A stretch of DNA of 64,000 nucleotides from Nematostella vectensis (Eukaryota > Cnidaria > Anthozoa > Actiniaria > Edwardsiidae), in the NCBI RefSeq assembly GCF_932526225.1, contig NC_064036.1, positions 10,967,181 to 11,031,180 of the forward strand, written 5' to 3'. The stretch's first letter is position 1. Every line of letters starts with the position of its first letter. The notes beneath the pieces were generated by a model, which was given only the letters and a program-made list of their open reading frames with translations, did not search any database and was not told where the DNA came from. The translations under genes and the position numbers were made by a program. Positions 32,601 to 43,724 of this stretch are shown here, piece after piece.

Positions 32601-35600
32601 CTCTTACCCAGCTTTTTCCATGAATGGGACAAGAAATCCTCCAAGACATGCATCCACATGGAGTCCTAGCTTGTATTTCTTGGCGAGCTAGGACAATATG
32701 TGTTAAAAAATTAACTCATATAAATTCAGATTATTATAATCAAATGAGAGCCTACCTTCCCCATTTCCTCAATTGGGTCTATCATTCCATGGGGAAACTG
32801 AGGCGATGATCCCACAAGCTACAACAGCAAACAAGTAGTGAGTATTAACAGTGAGAACACAGAAAGCGGGCCATGCTGAACAACTTTGACCAATCAGATT
32901 CGACTTGAACACCATAAACATTTTGAAAAAAAAGTTCAGCCAACGTGAAATGCCGGACATTGTTTATTTGATCTTGTACATGTAGTTGACCGTTGGAAAG
33001 CAGCTTGATCACTCATAAAAATACGAGTGATACACAACGTCTGGCATTTCTCATTGGCTGAATTTTTTTTCAAAATGTTTACAATGTTCCAGCCAAGTCT
33101 GATTGGTCAAAGTAGTTCAGCATGGCCCGATTTCTGTGTCCTCACTGGTAAAGTAGTGACCTCCACACCTCCTTGTGTATACTAAATATTTCAACACTTA
33201 CAGCAATTGTGTTCTTGGAAATTGCTCGCTTCATTGCCTGCAACAAGAAGGGATTTTCTCAGTTTTGTATATATAATAAAGGTTATACTGTGACTTTTGT
33301 TGCTTAACAAGGATAGGGCTGTGTGGGTGTCAACACACAAATACATAAAAAGGTGCAACAAACCTTCATGTCGCACTTCCAGTCCTTGCCCACAGGGACA
33401 TGGACCAACTTGAAACCAAAGTAGTTTGCTGCCTAAACCACAAAACCAAAGGAAGACAAAAAAGATGAAGATATCACTTAGTTGACAAGGCTGAGGACAA
33501 GGCCTATGAGACACAGAAGGAGATAAATCTTTAGCTGCAGCTAAAGACAAGATGATAAGTTGCTTTAGCATTTGCGTAGTCTGTAACATATTACCAAATA
33601 CCCGGGGAAGAGAAGATGCAGACAGACAGAAAAATGGAGCATAGCTCCTTGAACAATACACCACTTTGTCTTTACAATCGCACCTATTTACTAGTACAGA
33701 TTGTAACTGTTGAAATCTGTTAGACTAGTTGGAAATGTTAGATTACGGATCATTTGTGGTTGAAACACAATCTGCACCATATGGTACTTTGCAGTATTAT
33801 ACGAAGAGCATTTACCTTATCAAATGCTGCATGGGCAGTTACTGGGGCAATACTAGAGAGAAAGAAACATGCTGTGTTACTACAAGAAATAAAACATGGT
33901 ATTCTTCTATGAGGGAATGACTGAGGGAATGCTGACTTACATTTCTGGTTTGGATATTCCTCTTTCGCGTGCCCAGTCACGGTATGCCTTACAAGCCAGC
34001 AAAATACTTTCTGTTCCACCTCCAGTCATCTGAAACCACAAAGCATTAATTTTTAATGGCAAATTGAAGTAAGTAACAGTGATATAGCTATTATTACAAA
34101 AATAATATTACGGATTATAGAAACATTGAAGTTTTCTTGCATAAGAAAATTTTCATGTCATAAGAAATATTGAGGTCAGTGTCCATATGTACGACTCTAT
34201 TAGGTCAATCGATCTAAGATTTAATGTGTGTAAACAGTCACAAATGACATGCTTATTCATTCTTTGAGGGTGGACTAATAAGGAGGAAAGAGTTTTCGTT
34301 TGAGTTACTGACAGAGCAAGAGCCAATATGTTTTCTCTACAAAAAGCTTACCGTTCCACAACAGTCTTTATCCCCATTGAACATTGAGAGCACCATTCGC
34401 ACAACTTCTGCTTCCATTTTCCTCACTGAAACAAAGTTTAACACAACGCTTAAATTATATACATTAATATAGCCATCTATGAATTAACAGTTATAAGAAT
34501 AATATTTCAAGCACAGCAAGTTGCAAACCTTCTGGGAAGACATCAGGATGGAGTGGATTGGACCATGCAAACTTTGCATATACCTGAAATTTTTTTTTTT
34601 TAATGTTACTGTTTTTAATTTTACTGTTTTTCATCCAGTTATTATACATTTATATTCAACTAAGATAAAAAATAAAAATAAAATAAAAAATATATATAAT
34701 AAAAATTAATATAATAAAATAAAATATCAATCACAATTAACCAGACTACTTTTTTTAAATGTGTGTTAAGCGGGAGATTCAAATGAGACACTTCAAAAAT
34801 CTGGGACTGAACTGTTGACATCCAGCGTTTCGACCTCACAGATAGGATTACCACATTAAGCCACCAGGGCCATATGGACAAAAGGCTTTCACGGTTGAGC
34901 AAAGCTGCCTACCTATAAATACCTATATATATAAATCAGAACAGTGTTTTTGTAAAGTCAATTTACCTTGATAAGAATATCTGTAAGTTCCTATTACACT
35001 TGGCTATTACATAATTGAATAATCTAAATTCTTAAGAGATTTTAATATGCAGTTCAATTTACCTTGATAAGAATATCTGTAAGTTCCTGAGTGCCACAGT
35101 AAACTGTTCCTGACACCTTTCCGTCTTTCCAGCTAAGATCACCTGATGACAATGAAAGGCATTAGGTATAGGACCCATCATGCACAACTAGATGATCGGC
35201 AATGTAATAGAAATGCAGCTTTTTTTAATGATGTGTCAGGGAAGAGCTCTTTATTCTCTATATTTTTAAGGTTATTTTGTCTATTCCTCTGAACTGCATT
35301 GCACACCAAGTTCAGCCCACAAGCATGCAATATTTTTGTTAGAAAATTGTTTTATTAAGCAGTTGCATGGAGACGAAATTACAAAGCAAATTTCTCAGTA
35401 TTTTTTCATATAAATACTTTGAGTATTTAGTGTTATTTTTAGTGTTACAGACACTAAAAATAACAAAACTATCACAAATACTCACTAGGTTTAATGTAAT
35501 TGTCATCTAGTGTCTTCATCAGTTCATTCTACAAAAGAAATAATGTGGATTTATCACTCCTATAGTATCAAGCAAACCCATATTTAAACTTATCAAGAGA

Positions 35601-38156
35601 GCATAAGATAAGAGAGGGACACTTTGGTATTACCCGCGCGCCATGTCGAATTCGAATCTGGCTATTCTCAGTAACCACCACCCCACCACTGCGCGTGAGC
35701 ATTTTTACTCACCCTACCCCCGCGCTGTGGCATTTACATCTTGTTGTTTGCAGCTATTTTGTGGCATGAAACCGAAAAAAAAAAACCACCCTATTTGCAC
35801 AAATACCATTGAAAATGTCATTATAACATCAAGGATACGGGCAGTTGCAGTTTATTAAGGGGATGTAGTACTTCAAGGATTGCAAGATTTCCAAAACGAG
35901 AGTTCATTCAAAATCAAGAGCGGAAAACCTTGTGCTTCCAACACCATTTTCGCTCTAACTTGCTGCTTCTCCGTGGTTTCTCAACATTCATTATCTTCTT
36001 AATGGTCAAACGAAATCTGTAAGTTAGAGATTAGATATAATATTGATTTTTGTGAATATTCCGGTGAATTGAGAAGGAATCCAAGAAAAATACATTTCAT
36101 AAAACTATCCTTGTAGCGAGGGAATGCATTTTTGTGATGATCAAAGCCAGCAAGCTGAAGTATCTGAGCTTCTGTAAAAGTAAGAAAATAAAGAGAGAGA
36201 TATTACTGTACTTCTTTGATGTTGTTATTTTTATATGTTTTATTATTATGTTGTTATTATACAAGCTGGAGTGCTGGAGTCGGGATTTGAATCAAACTCA
36301 GTATCACAGCCATTTTATCGCTCGTCGTTTTTTTCTTTCTCACTTTACTTCGCCGCTCAGACAAACAAAAAAATCAAACTATTCAAGGATTTAGCTTTCT
36401 GTGAGTATATTTGCCAATCTTGGTAACTTAAGATAGACTTGTTTTCTTCTTCCGAGTTATTTTACATGATATCTTTTCATGGTGGGGTGGTGGTTACTAA
36501 AAATAGCCGTATTCGGAATCAACATGGTGCGCGGGCAATACCAAAGTGTCTCTCTCTTATCTTATGCTATCTTGAACTTATCTAATAATCCTAATCAAGA
36601 TAAATTTACCTCCTTAAGTCCTTTACTTGGTAGCTAAAGAAACAAACAAAAGGTGAGAAAATATCAAGGAGGAAATTAAAAAATCTATGTGCAATTTTAT
36701 AGAAAAGTATTGTTTACCCTTTGAATGAATGTTACATGCTTATTCTCTGGAAAAGCCAGCTTCTCCATGTCATCTAAAGACTTCTGCATTTCAGCATTTA
36801 TCTGCGGTTATGGACATTGTGTCAGTTCCATGCACTAAGATTACTAAGCATTGTTCAATTACCGTAAAATTCTGATAATAATAAGCCCCCCCCCCCGAAT
36901 ATAAGCTCCCCCACCTCGAATATAAGCCCCCCCCCCCCCCCCCCCCCCAAAGGCCCTTTGAAAAGTATAAGCCCCGGGGCTTTTTATTGGAATTTTACGG
37001 TATATTAGAAAAAAAACTTATACTTGATAGATGTTGCTGACTTGGGTCCTTAACATAACCTTTAGACATCTTTAGACTCCAAGTGACAAACAGATGCACA
37101 ACTAATGATACAGACACTTTTACAATCCAGATACAGACCCTTTTACAAGTGGCTAAATATTCTCTCACCTTGTCTTTTATGATGGGTAGCCTGCGTAAAG
37201 TTTTGAAAAAAGTCTTCTTTGTTCTTGTGAAGAAACCTGAAAAATCAAAAACATTTTTATTGATTTTTTTATCGTTTAGGGGTATTGAAGAGATATTCTC
37301 AGATATTCTCAATTTCCTTATAACATCAAGTAAACAGAATCTTAATAATCCCATAATTTATTCAAGTAATGAAATTCCCCCCCAAAAAAAACTAGAGCAA
37401 GATAAAATCCATAAAAAAATATAAGATCAGGCAAACTTGGCTAAAAGCTACAGCAAAATTCCAGAAAAAAATGAGTAACACATTTTGCCTAAAATGTTTA
37501 AGCTGGAAAAAATATGTTACCATGTTAAAGCTGGAAAAAATATGTTACCTCCCTGTCAGATACCAAATGGTAAATCCCTCAGTTAGAGATGAGCCTTACC
37601 CTCATCTTGCATAAAGATCCACCTAAACAAGAATCTTAAAACCTCAGTAGCCAGCCACACAGCAAAGCAAATGCTCACTGTCCAAACAACAATCTGGAAT
37701 ATAAATTAAATTAAGATGACATTACTAAGTTGCTATTTGTTGAAGACTGTTGATACTGACTCAAAATCTTTGCTTATCAATTTTATCAAATGTTTGTCAA
37801 TAAGGTTTTTACTGGCTGTTAATAATACATAATTGGTTGCTCATATTTTTGTAATTGGTTAACAATTACCAATACCACTTTATAATCAACTCATAATTTG
37901 CTATTGATTGAAAACAATTGACACCAATATACACCAATATAATTTCTGTCGATTAAACAATAACGATGTTTGATAGGATAATCACACATACGAGCTGTAA
38001 GCCTGTGCGACGTGCACATTTTACATATCCTATCTGTTCTGTTTTCTTCATCATGGGACTTAAAGATAAACGACTTGTCCGCGAAAAAAAATATTGTCGC
38101 GCTGCAATTTCCACTACATGTACAATCTATATATCAAATAAAAGATAAAAGACTGA

Positions 38157-38192
<36 letters not shown>

Positions 38193-40744
38193 TAGTTTAT
38201 TTTTCACTTTCGCAGTCCATGGACTGAATTACAGTGACGGTCAATTACGCATACATATAAATATATAATTACCATCTAATTTACACATGATATATTGATA
38301 ATTCACTCCAAGCCTGAGGTTGCAAACTTTACGCTAACAAAATTTCCGAACCTGTCGGTTTTGGTTGCTAGAGTGACATGGTCTTTAGGTCTTAAGTTGT
38401 AGTGCGAGGACTGGTTAATTATGCGTTTGTGTATTAGGAGATGGAGTGGATTGTCAGGAGTGACCTTACGGATAAACTTACTGCATGCTATTTTCCTGCG
38501 CTCCTCAAGGGTGGGAATACCAGCCTTGGCCAGCGCGTCCGCATAGGGGATAAATGGGAATATGATAGCCAAAGCGCGCCTCTGGATCCGCTCCAGATCT
38601 TGCGATAAATATTTTGGAAGGTTGGCAAAGACTACGCATGCGTACTCCAGGATAGAGCGCACGAGACAGCAGTAAATGCTAACAAGGTCCCCTTGTGGGA
38701 CACGACTCTTCTTGAGTTGCCTTATTGCGTAAAGGCGCCTGTTAGTTTTCTTCACTACGTACTCGCAGTGAGCAGCCCATGTCAGATCGTTGGAAATGTA
38801 CACGCCGAGTAGCTTAAATGATGTCACTTCCTCAATATAGGTGCCACCGGTGGCAATGGGTTGGAGCTCGCAGCTATTGTAGTGAAGAAAGCTTACACGC
38901 ATCTCCTTGCATTTCGTTGGATTAAGTTGCATGTTGTTATTACTGGCAAATTCTTGAATATCCGACACAATATACCTCATTATTGATGGTGAATTCCTGG
39001 GAATAACTTCCATTACTGTAAGGTCGTCGACAAACTTTGCCCTCAAGCTCCATTTGTCGACAAGCTCGTTCACCATTACAGCAAATAATATAGGCGCTAA
39101 TTTTGTGCCTTGTGGGATGCCCCCATTAAGCTTTCTAGGTTGAGATTTAAACGTGCCTATTTGGACAGACTGCGACCTTTCTAATAGGAAAGCAGCAACC
39201 CACCTTACTAAGCTAGAGTGCATGTCAGAACAGGATAACTTAGATAGTAATATCTTATGATCGATTAAGTCGAAGCCCTTTCTGAAGTCGGCGAAAAAGA
39301 AACGAATGGAACAATTACCTCTGTCTAACACTTCGAGGAATTATCTCCTACAAGTTTTATTTTTGCAATAGCCTCAAACTCAAAAGTACCGAGTTTACTC
39401 TAAAGAGAGTAATGCACCTTCGCGTTATTGTGCATGTACTTGCACGTAATTGCATCTCAATGACAGATAGATGATCTACCAAAGAGTGTGAGGACTTTTT
39501 GTTATTTGACACTGTCAACAAAATATCACAAATCAAAGTTGGAACTCTCATTTCTGGCGAAATTTGGACACGAAAAGTGCTATAAAAGCGATCTTTAGTC
39601 GAAAATCGAAAATTCCTCACACACTTTATGACATGGCATAATTATCTATCAGATCCCGAAAATTTGAATGTGATATCTTAAAACCCGTCGCGAGGTTACG
39701 CCCGACAAGCTTGCGTTCTTGCCTCAAAATAATATGCTAAAAAAGTAAAAGATTTGGCATGAATTCACGGTCAACAGGTCACGGGAAACAGCAAAGGCCC
39801 ATTTTAGCTGTCTTAGAATGCGATTTATGGAAAAAAATTTTTTGCAAAAATAAATTTTAAGAACTATTGATACAGGTTTTGCAAAAACCACAAAAACAAA
39901 CAGTTGTGTCAAATTTACCTTTACCAAGACCTTAAGTATCGTTTTTATTCTTTTTATTCATATAGTGCCACTCTGACTATTAAAAAGCACCCCCCCCCCC
40001 CCACATTCTTGCACACCTCCCTCCCTAAAAATGACTAAAAAATAAAAATCTAATGATAATTTCTACTGTAATACATTAGTTAATAGTAAGCATTGCTAGG
40101 AATATTTCCTTTTCATAATCCATCCTTTTCCCATAAGTGACGTAACAACAGAATTGCATAACCATTTGTTGACTATGGAACCAATATTGTTGTTTATGGA
40201 ACTAGACTTATGCCCTTGTAGATTGTTAAGATTAACAAGCAAGTTCTATGATCTCATGTAATGATCTTCTTAATAAAAGAAGACAAACCTTTTTCAAAAG
40301 AAACTATACTGATAGGTACAAAATTTGAGTTAATAGGTTATGTCTAGCTAATGTCATGCTATTTTGTGACGGGTTCAAATTCCACTGCGTCATGACATGC
40401 CCCGAGAAAATGTCGAAACTGTAACCAAACTCGATCGAACATGATCTTACATGATTAACACAATATTGCACAAGTTCTTACCTCCCATGCTTCCATACCA
40501 CGGGTCCATCGATGAATATGACGGCGTCCTTCAGCCAAATAAACAACGAATGTCCACTGAAACAAACAACCCATGTTGGACCGGCTTGTTGGCCGAAACT
40601 CACAAGAAAACTTTATCTACGATAACGCCACTTTTAAAAGCATAACAAATATTTACTTACACAGATCTCATTCCAATGTAAGTACTCTGGGAGATGGGGC
40701 TCAACAGTTTCCAGGAAACTCTCCCATAAACTTTTCTCGAGCAT
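29659..40744 (-). CDS. SGPL1: Sphingosine-1-phosphate lyase, 592 aa, 23 coding exons
   Basis: The enzyme cleaves sphingosine-1-phosphate to hexadecenal and phosphoethanolamine, the exit step of sphingolipid breakdown, in the ER membrane. Exons from 5' to 3' (high to low): 40744-40661, 40556-40482, 37693-37600, 37236-37169, 36801-36718, 36633-36610, 35528-35486, 35142-35063, 34583-34529, 34425-34352, 34029-33941, 33852-33816, 33432-33364, 33237-33202, 32818-32756, 32687-32608, 32496-32430, 32115-32050, 31934-31817, 31454-31376, 30775-30629, 30281-30161, 29784-29659. All phases join. Residues 54-80 form the N-terminal membrane anchor. Signature blocks are [42 protein letters not shown] and [18 protein letters not shown]. 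Lys374 in ADTHK is the PLP lysine. The end aligns with the family's IHFCITLL...GAIYGMA tail. Human SGPL1 is 568 aa. Two exons are tiny (24 and 36 nt). Confidence 0.95.
29840..30115. repeat. Intronic ~30-bp tandem repeat, about 9 copies
   Basis: Units of the type GAGAGTTTCTATGAAGTGGC followed by TTCAAAGGT fill most of the last SGPL1 intron (29785-30160). Copies differ at the TGGC/TTTC block. Confidence 0.85.
31526..31698. mobile_element. Fold-back element, ~78-bp arms, in an SGPL1 intron
   Basis: 31526-31604 is the reverse complement of about 31617-31698 with roughly five differences; the loop is about 11 bp. The arm runs from TATATCTTGGTTTGTAGGAA to GTTGCCCACTCATCAG. Flanks on both sides contain a TATACAATGTATAT string (near 31518 and 31760), possibly from an older insertion. 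Confidence 0.8.
32849..33147. mobile_element. Inverted-repeat element, ~108-bp arms, in an SGPL1 intron
   Basis: The left arm 32849-32956 (CAGTGAGAACACAGAAAGCG...GAAATGCCGGAC) matches the reverse complement of about 33038-33147 with many substitutions. Both arms hold CGGGCCATGCTGAAC, CTTTGACCAATCAGA and ACATTTTGAAAAAAAA. The spacer is about 80 bp with no coding capacity. It is an older copy than the 9.6-kb fold-back. Confidence 0.75.
34958..34992. repeat. 35-bp duplicate of an SGPL1 exon end plus donor site
   Basis: The 35 bases here are identical to 35054-35088, which on the minus strand are the last 26 bases of the exon 35142-35063 and its 5' splice site. The copy lies 96 bp downstream in the intron and keeps the GTAAATT donor. 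Confidence 0.9.
35593..36575. mobile_element. 983-bp non-autonomous DNA transposon with ~93-bp inverted ends
   Basis: The ends start TCAAGAKAGCATAAGATAAG and stay inverted repeats for about 93 bp, through ACACTTTGGTATT, CCCGCGC and GTAACCACCACCCCACC, with about a dozen mismatches. The direct flank ACTTA occurs at 35588-35592 and 36576-36580, a plausible 5-bp target-site duplication. Short internal frames (for example 36134-36394) look non-transposase. It sits in the SGPL1 intron between exons 35486-35528 and 36610-36633. Confidence 0.75.
36863..37004. mobile_element. Short poly-C-rich inverted-repeat element (TACCGTAAAATT ends)
   Basis: The ends TACCGTAAAATTC and GGAATTTTACGGTA are inverted. 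The inside is AATAATAAGCCCCC / GAATATAAGC plus a long poly-C run. It is a small MITE-like repeat in an SGPL1 intron, related by its AATAAGC strings to the GCGCTTATT family. Confidence 0.65.
38161..38192. repeat. (AAT)n microsatellite at the 3' end of the retrotransposon relic
   Basis: About ten AAT units occur. On the minus strand these form a 3' ATT-type tail just past the reverse-transcriptase frame, which fits a non-LTR element tail. Confidence 0.7.
38303..39331 (-). mobile_element. Non-LTR retrotransposon reverse transcriptase, 5'-truncated, 342 aa
   Basis: An open frame of 342 codons lies on the minus strand in the intron between SGPL1 exons 2 and 3. RT motif A is [14 protein letters not shown], motif B is [20 protein letters not shown], and motif C is [12 protein letters not shown], with FVDD in place of the usual YADD. 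After the RT palm come the thumb region ([33 protein letters not shown]) and the [10 protein letters not shown]...[12 protein letters not shown] tail seen in CR1/Jockey-like elements. The N-terminal RT part and endonuclease are missing, as expected for 5' truncation. The frame is intact through this part, so the copy is fairly recent. Confidence 0.85.
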
Positions 40745-41285
40745 TTTGGCGAGAATGGAAGAGAAGAAGCGCGCAATCAAGCGAAAGAACCAAAGTGGAG
40801 TGCGGACGAGGCTCTCACGTGACCATCATGATGTCACATGTGTGACGGGACGGGAGGGTTAGGGACAGATAGATTGTTATGTAACCATTATAGGATTTCA
40901 ACTAAAAAAATTTTGGAAGACGAGACTTGGTTATATGTCATCATTGGTCAACCATGAATTAACCGACAAAAAAAAAATCCGATTCGAAAGCTATAGGAGG
41001 TCATTGTAGTAAGTATGACCATGCACCCTTTCATGAGCGAATTCAAATTTGAGATTAAGTGACCTTTTTTCTGTAACAATCGAGCTATTCTACTCTTTTT
41101 GGAAATATAGACAATGTGACGGAAAAGGGAAAAGGGGAATTCAACTAACTCGCACCAGTTTCCCTCGTCCCATAGCTGTCAACACTTCCATTGAAACCGA
41201 AGAGAGATTTGCGTGTTTCCGTGAGGTCTTTCATCGGAATTTCTTCCGTTCTCACTCCCTGTTATTCCCATCTCATCACGAGAAC
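40745..41285. promoter_or_regulatory. Divergent 541-bp gap between SGPL1 and the dehydrogenase
   Basis: The two start codons face away from each other across 541 bp, which must hold both 5' UTRs and promoters unless upstream non-coding exons exist. No canonical TATA box stands out. The open frame on the plus strand continues upstream of the dehydrogenase ATG but shows no family similarity there. Confidence 0.5.
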
Positions 41286-43581
41286 ATGAACAACTCAGTA
41301 CAGCTTTGGGACGGTCAGCTATCTGTGATCACACGGCCAGTGCCGCATGTTTCCAACCCGAGCGAAGTGATCGTGAAGGTCGCATACTCGGGCATCTGCG
41401 ATCGAGACCTCCAGATCTTAGAGGGAGAATTACCAGCTGCGAAGTGTGTCGTTCTCGGTCATGAGTTTTCTGGTGTCGTGAGTGACGTTGGAAGCGACGT
41501 GAAGAATGTGTCCATAGGTGATCGGTGGGTATCAATGTTACGCTTCGGTGGATAGATTTACACTTTCCGAGAGGGGTTGAAAGATCATCTCTTGAAATGC
41601 GCGTGATCGGCGCACGGAGGCGTCGTATTTGAGTCCTACGTTTTAAAACAAAATATGACATAATCTGCGATGGCTGCGCATTTCAGGCAATTAATCCCGT
41701 GCACGATTTAAATGGGTGGATGAAGGCACAGTGGGCCGAAATGAATAAAAATATATTCATGATCGACGCCAATTCTGCATGTTTATTATTGAAATACCGA
41801 AGGTTTTGTTTTTCAGATTGTTTGCTTCCATTTCACGTTTATTAACTTGATCATAAATATGAAGTTTCCTGTTTCCACAGATTTTCCTAAACACTTATTT
41901 CTAGAAAATGGAGAAATTGTAGAGGTTATCTTTTGGGAAAGGAATTTAAATATTATTTTAAGACCAGCTGTAACCAATAAAGGATTGCTCATTAGATATT
42001 CAAACTTCCACCCATTTCCTTTTGCTTCCCTAAAAACGTCATTTGCGTATCTACAATGATAATCATTTTATCAACGCCGATTAAACTACGATTCTAAGGT
42101 CCTATCTTTGATATATTATTCTACATTTCCCCCATTTTCTAACACGCTCCGCGACTCATACATTCTTCATAATCTGTTAATAAAAAGGTAAACAATCCGA
42201 GAGAGGTTCAATAGAAATTCTCGTTACCGGAAGAAAGAAAACATTGTCTATAAACTTGGTGACAAAGGAGGTATATACCCATTCATTCCACCAGACATTT
42301 TAAAAGAGATTTACATTTCGACTACTTTCGTACGTTTTCCCCCCTTAGAGCAAAGAATGGCATATTACCTAAACCGTTCAGTTTTTCAGTCAAATTGGCG
42401 TGATAAAAAAAAATGAAATTTTAGCTGGGCGGACTGAACTGACTTTATTGGTACAATATTTCGCGAAAATAAAGAGGCGAGTCACCTTTGCAGCCGCTCG
42501 TGTCGTTCTTTCGTGTTCTCGTTTGTTTGTATCGCAGGGGAAACAATAAATTTCTCCTGCGGCCACAAAAAAACGAGAACGCGAAAGAACAGAGACGTGA
42601 CACGGACTAAAAGAAACAACGGCCCAGCCTCAACTGAAAATTAGACGTTTTTATAAAAAAATTATATTAGTACTTTACTTTAAAAAAAAGGTTGTATTTT
42701 AGTTAAGTACACTCCTTTAAAACCTTTAAATTAAGTCTTTAATATGTATTATTAAATCCGATGCATTTGTCCACAGTGTTGTTGTTAACCCTAATAGCAG
42801 CTGTAACACATGTAAGGCTTGTCGAAGAGGGCAGCCCCACTTCTGCGAAAAAGGAGGTACCGGCTCTGCAATAGGAGTCTGGAAAAATGGTGGATGGACA
42901 CAGTACGCTCGTGTACATGCACCAAATATACACATCGTCCCTCCACAAGTGAGCCTCAAACAAGCAGCACTTTGTGAGCCAATATCCTGTGTACTGCATG
43001 GGCTCGACAAGTTACACCCGGCTGCCAGGGATTCCAAGATACTTGTTTCAGGAACAGGAGTGACAGGCTTACTCTGGATGTGCATCTTACACTTTCATGG
43101 ATACAGAAGGGTGACAGTTATTGAGTTCTCAGAGCAGTGGAGAATGTTAGCGATGGGGCTTAATTTAGGCTTCAAAATCTTGCACCCAGACACTGTGCAC
43201 ACGGATTTAGTAGAAGCAACACAATCCCAAAATAATACCTGGGGATTTGACGTCATTATCGAGTGTACTGGCTTGTCAGTGTTGGTGCAAAGTGCCATAA
43301 AGTGGTTGGGGTATGGCGGCAAACTCCTTATATTCGGGAGTAGTGCAAAAGACTCTGAGGTAAAAATAAGCCCATACGAGATCCACCACAAGGAAATCCA
43401 GATTTTGGGGTCTTCTATGAATCCATTTTCTTTTTTACATTCGGTTGAGTTAGTGAGAGACATGTCAGAGTATTTGGATTATGAAAAACTTGGGATATCT
43501 GTTTTTAAGCTAACTGACTACCAAGCTGCCTTGACAAAGCTGAAACAAGGTTCTGTTCTAAAAGCAGTTTTTGCTACCTAG
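41286..43581 (+). CDS. Zinc-dependent medium-chain alcohol/polyol dehydrogenase, 347 aa, two exons
   Basis: Exons are 41286-41524 and 42777-43581; the donor is GATCG|gtggg and the acceptor tccacag. They join in phase to read VSIGDRVVVNPNSSCNTCKAC. The catalytic zinc ligands Cys38 (SGICDRD) and His59-Glu60 (LGHEFSG) are present. So are the four structural-zinc cysteines at 89, 92, 95 and 103 (CNTCKACRRGQPHFC) and the NAD(P)-binding SGTGVTG (171-177). This is a complete GroES-like plus Rossmann protein of normal length for the sorbitol, threonine and xylitol dehydrogenase group. The substrate cannot be read from the sequence. The acidic/Arg pattern after the second beta strand (VIEFSEQWRMLA) has a Glu, which favours NAD over NADP. 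The stop is only 143 bp from the stop of the convergent GTPase gene. Confidence 0.9.
42481..42603. mobile_element. Small imperfect hairpin element in the dehydrogenase intron
   Basis: GTCGTTCTTTCGTGTTCTCG (42502 region) pairs with CGAGAACGCGAAAGAAC (42574-42590), and flanking bases also pair loosely. Just beyond it, ACGGCCCAGCCTCAACTGAA matches a string near 20114 in the PDZ-LIM gene, so this area carries dispersed-repeat DNA. Confidence 0.5.
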
Positions 43582-43724
43582 TAATTAGTCTTATTTTAAG
43601 TTGTATAAAATATTTTTCAGCATTAGCAAGTGAAGCTTTGTTTATGTACATCAGGGTTGCCTAATCACAGATTAGATTATCATATTACTTTTATAAATAC
43701 CTAATTCCTTTATAACTTCACATA

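Noticed and set aside
33191..33664. 157-aa minus-strand frame in SGPL1
   Set aside because: It crosses SGPL1 exons in the wrong frame; the true exons here are 33202-33237 and 33364-33432.
39357..39620. 87-aa frame upstream of the RT relic as its missing N-terminal part
   Set aside because: The residues do not resemble RT or endonuclease motifs; the element is simply truncated near 39335.
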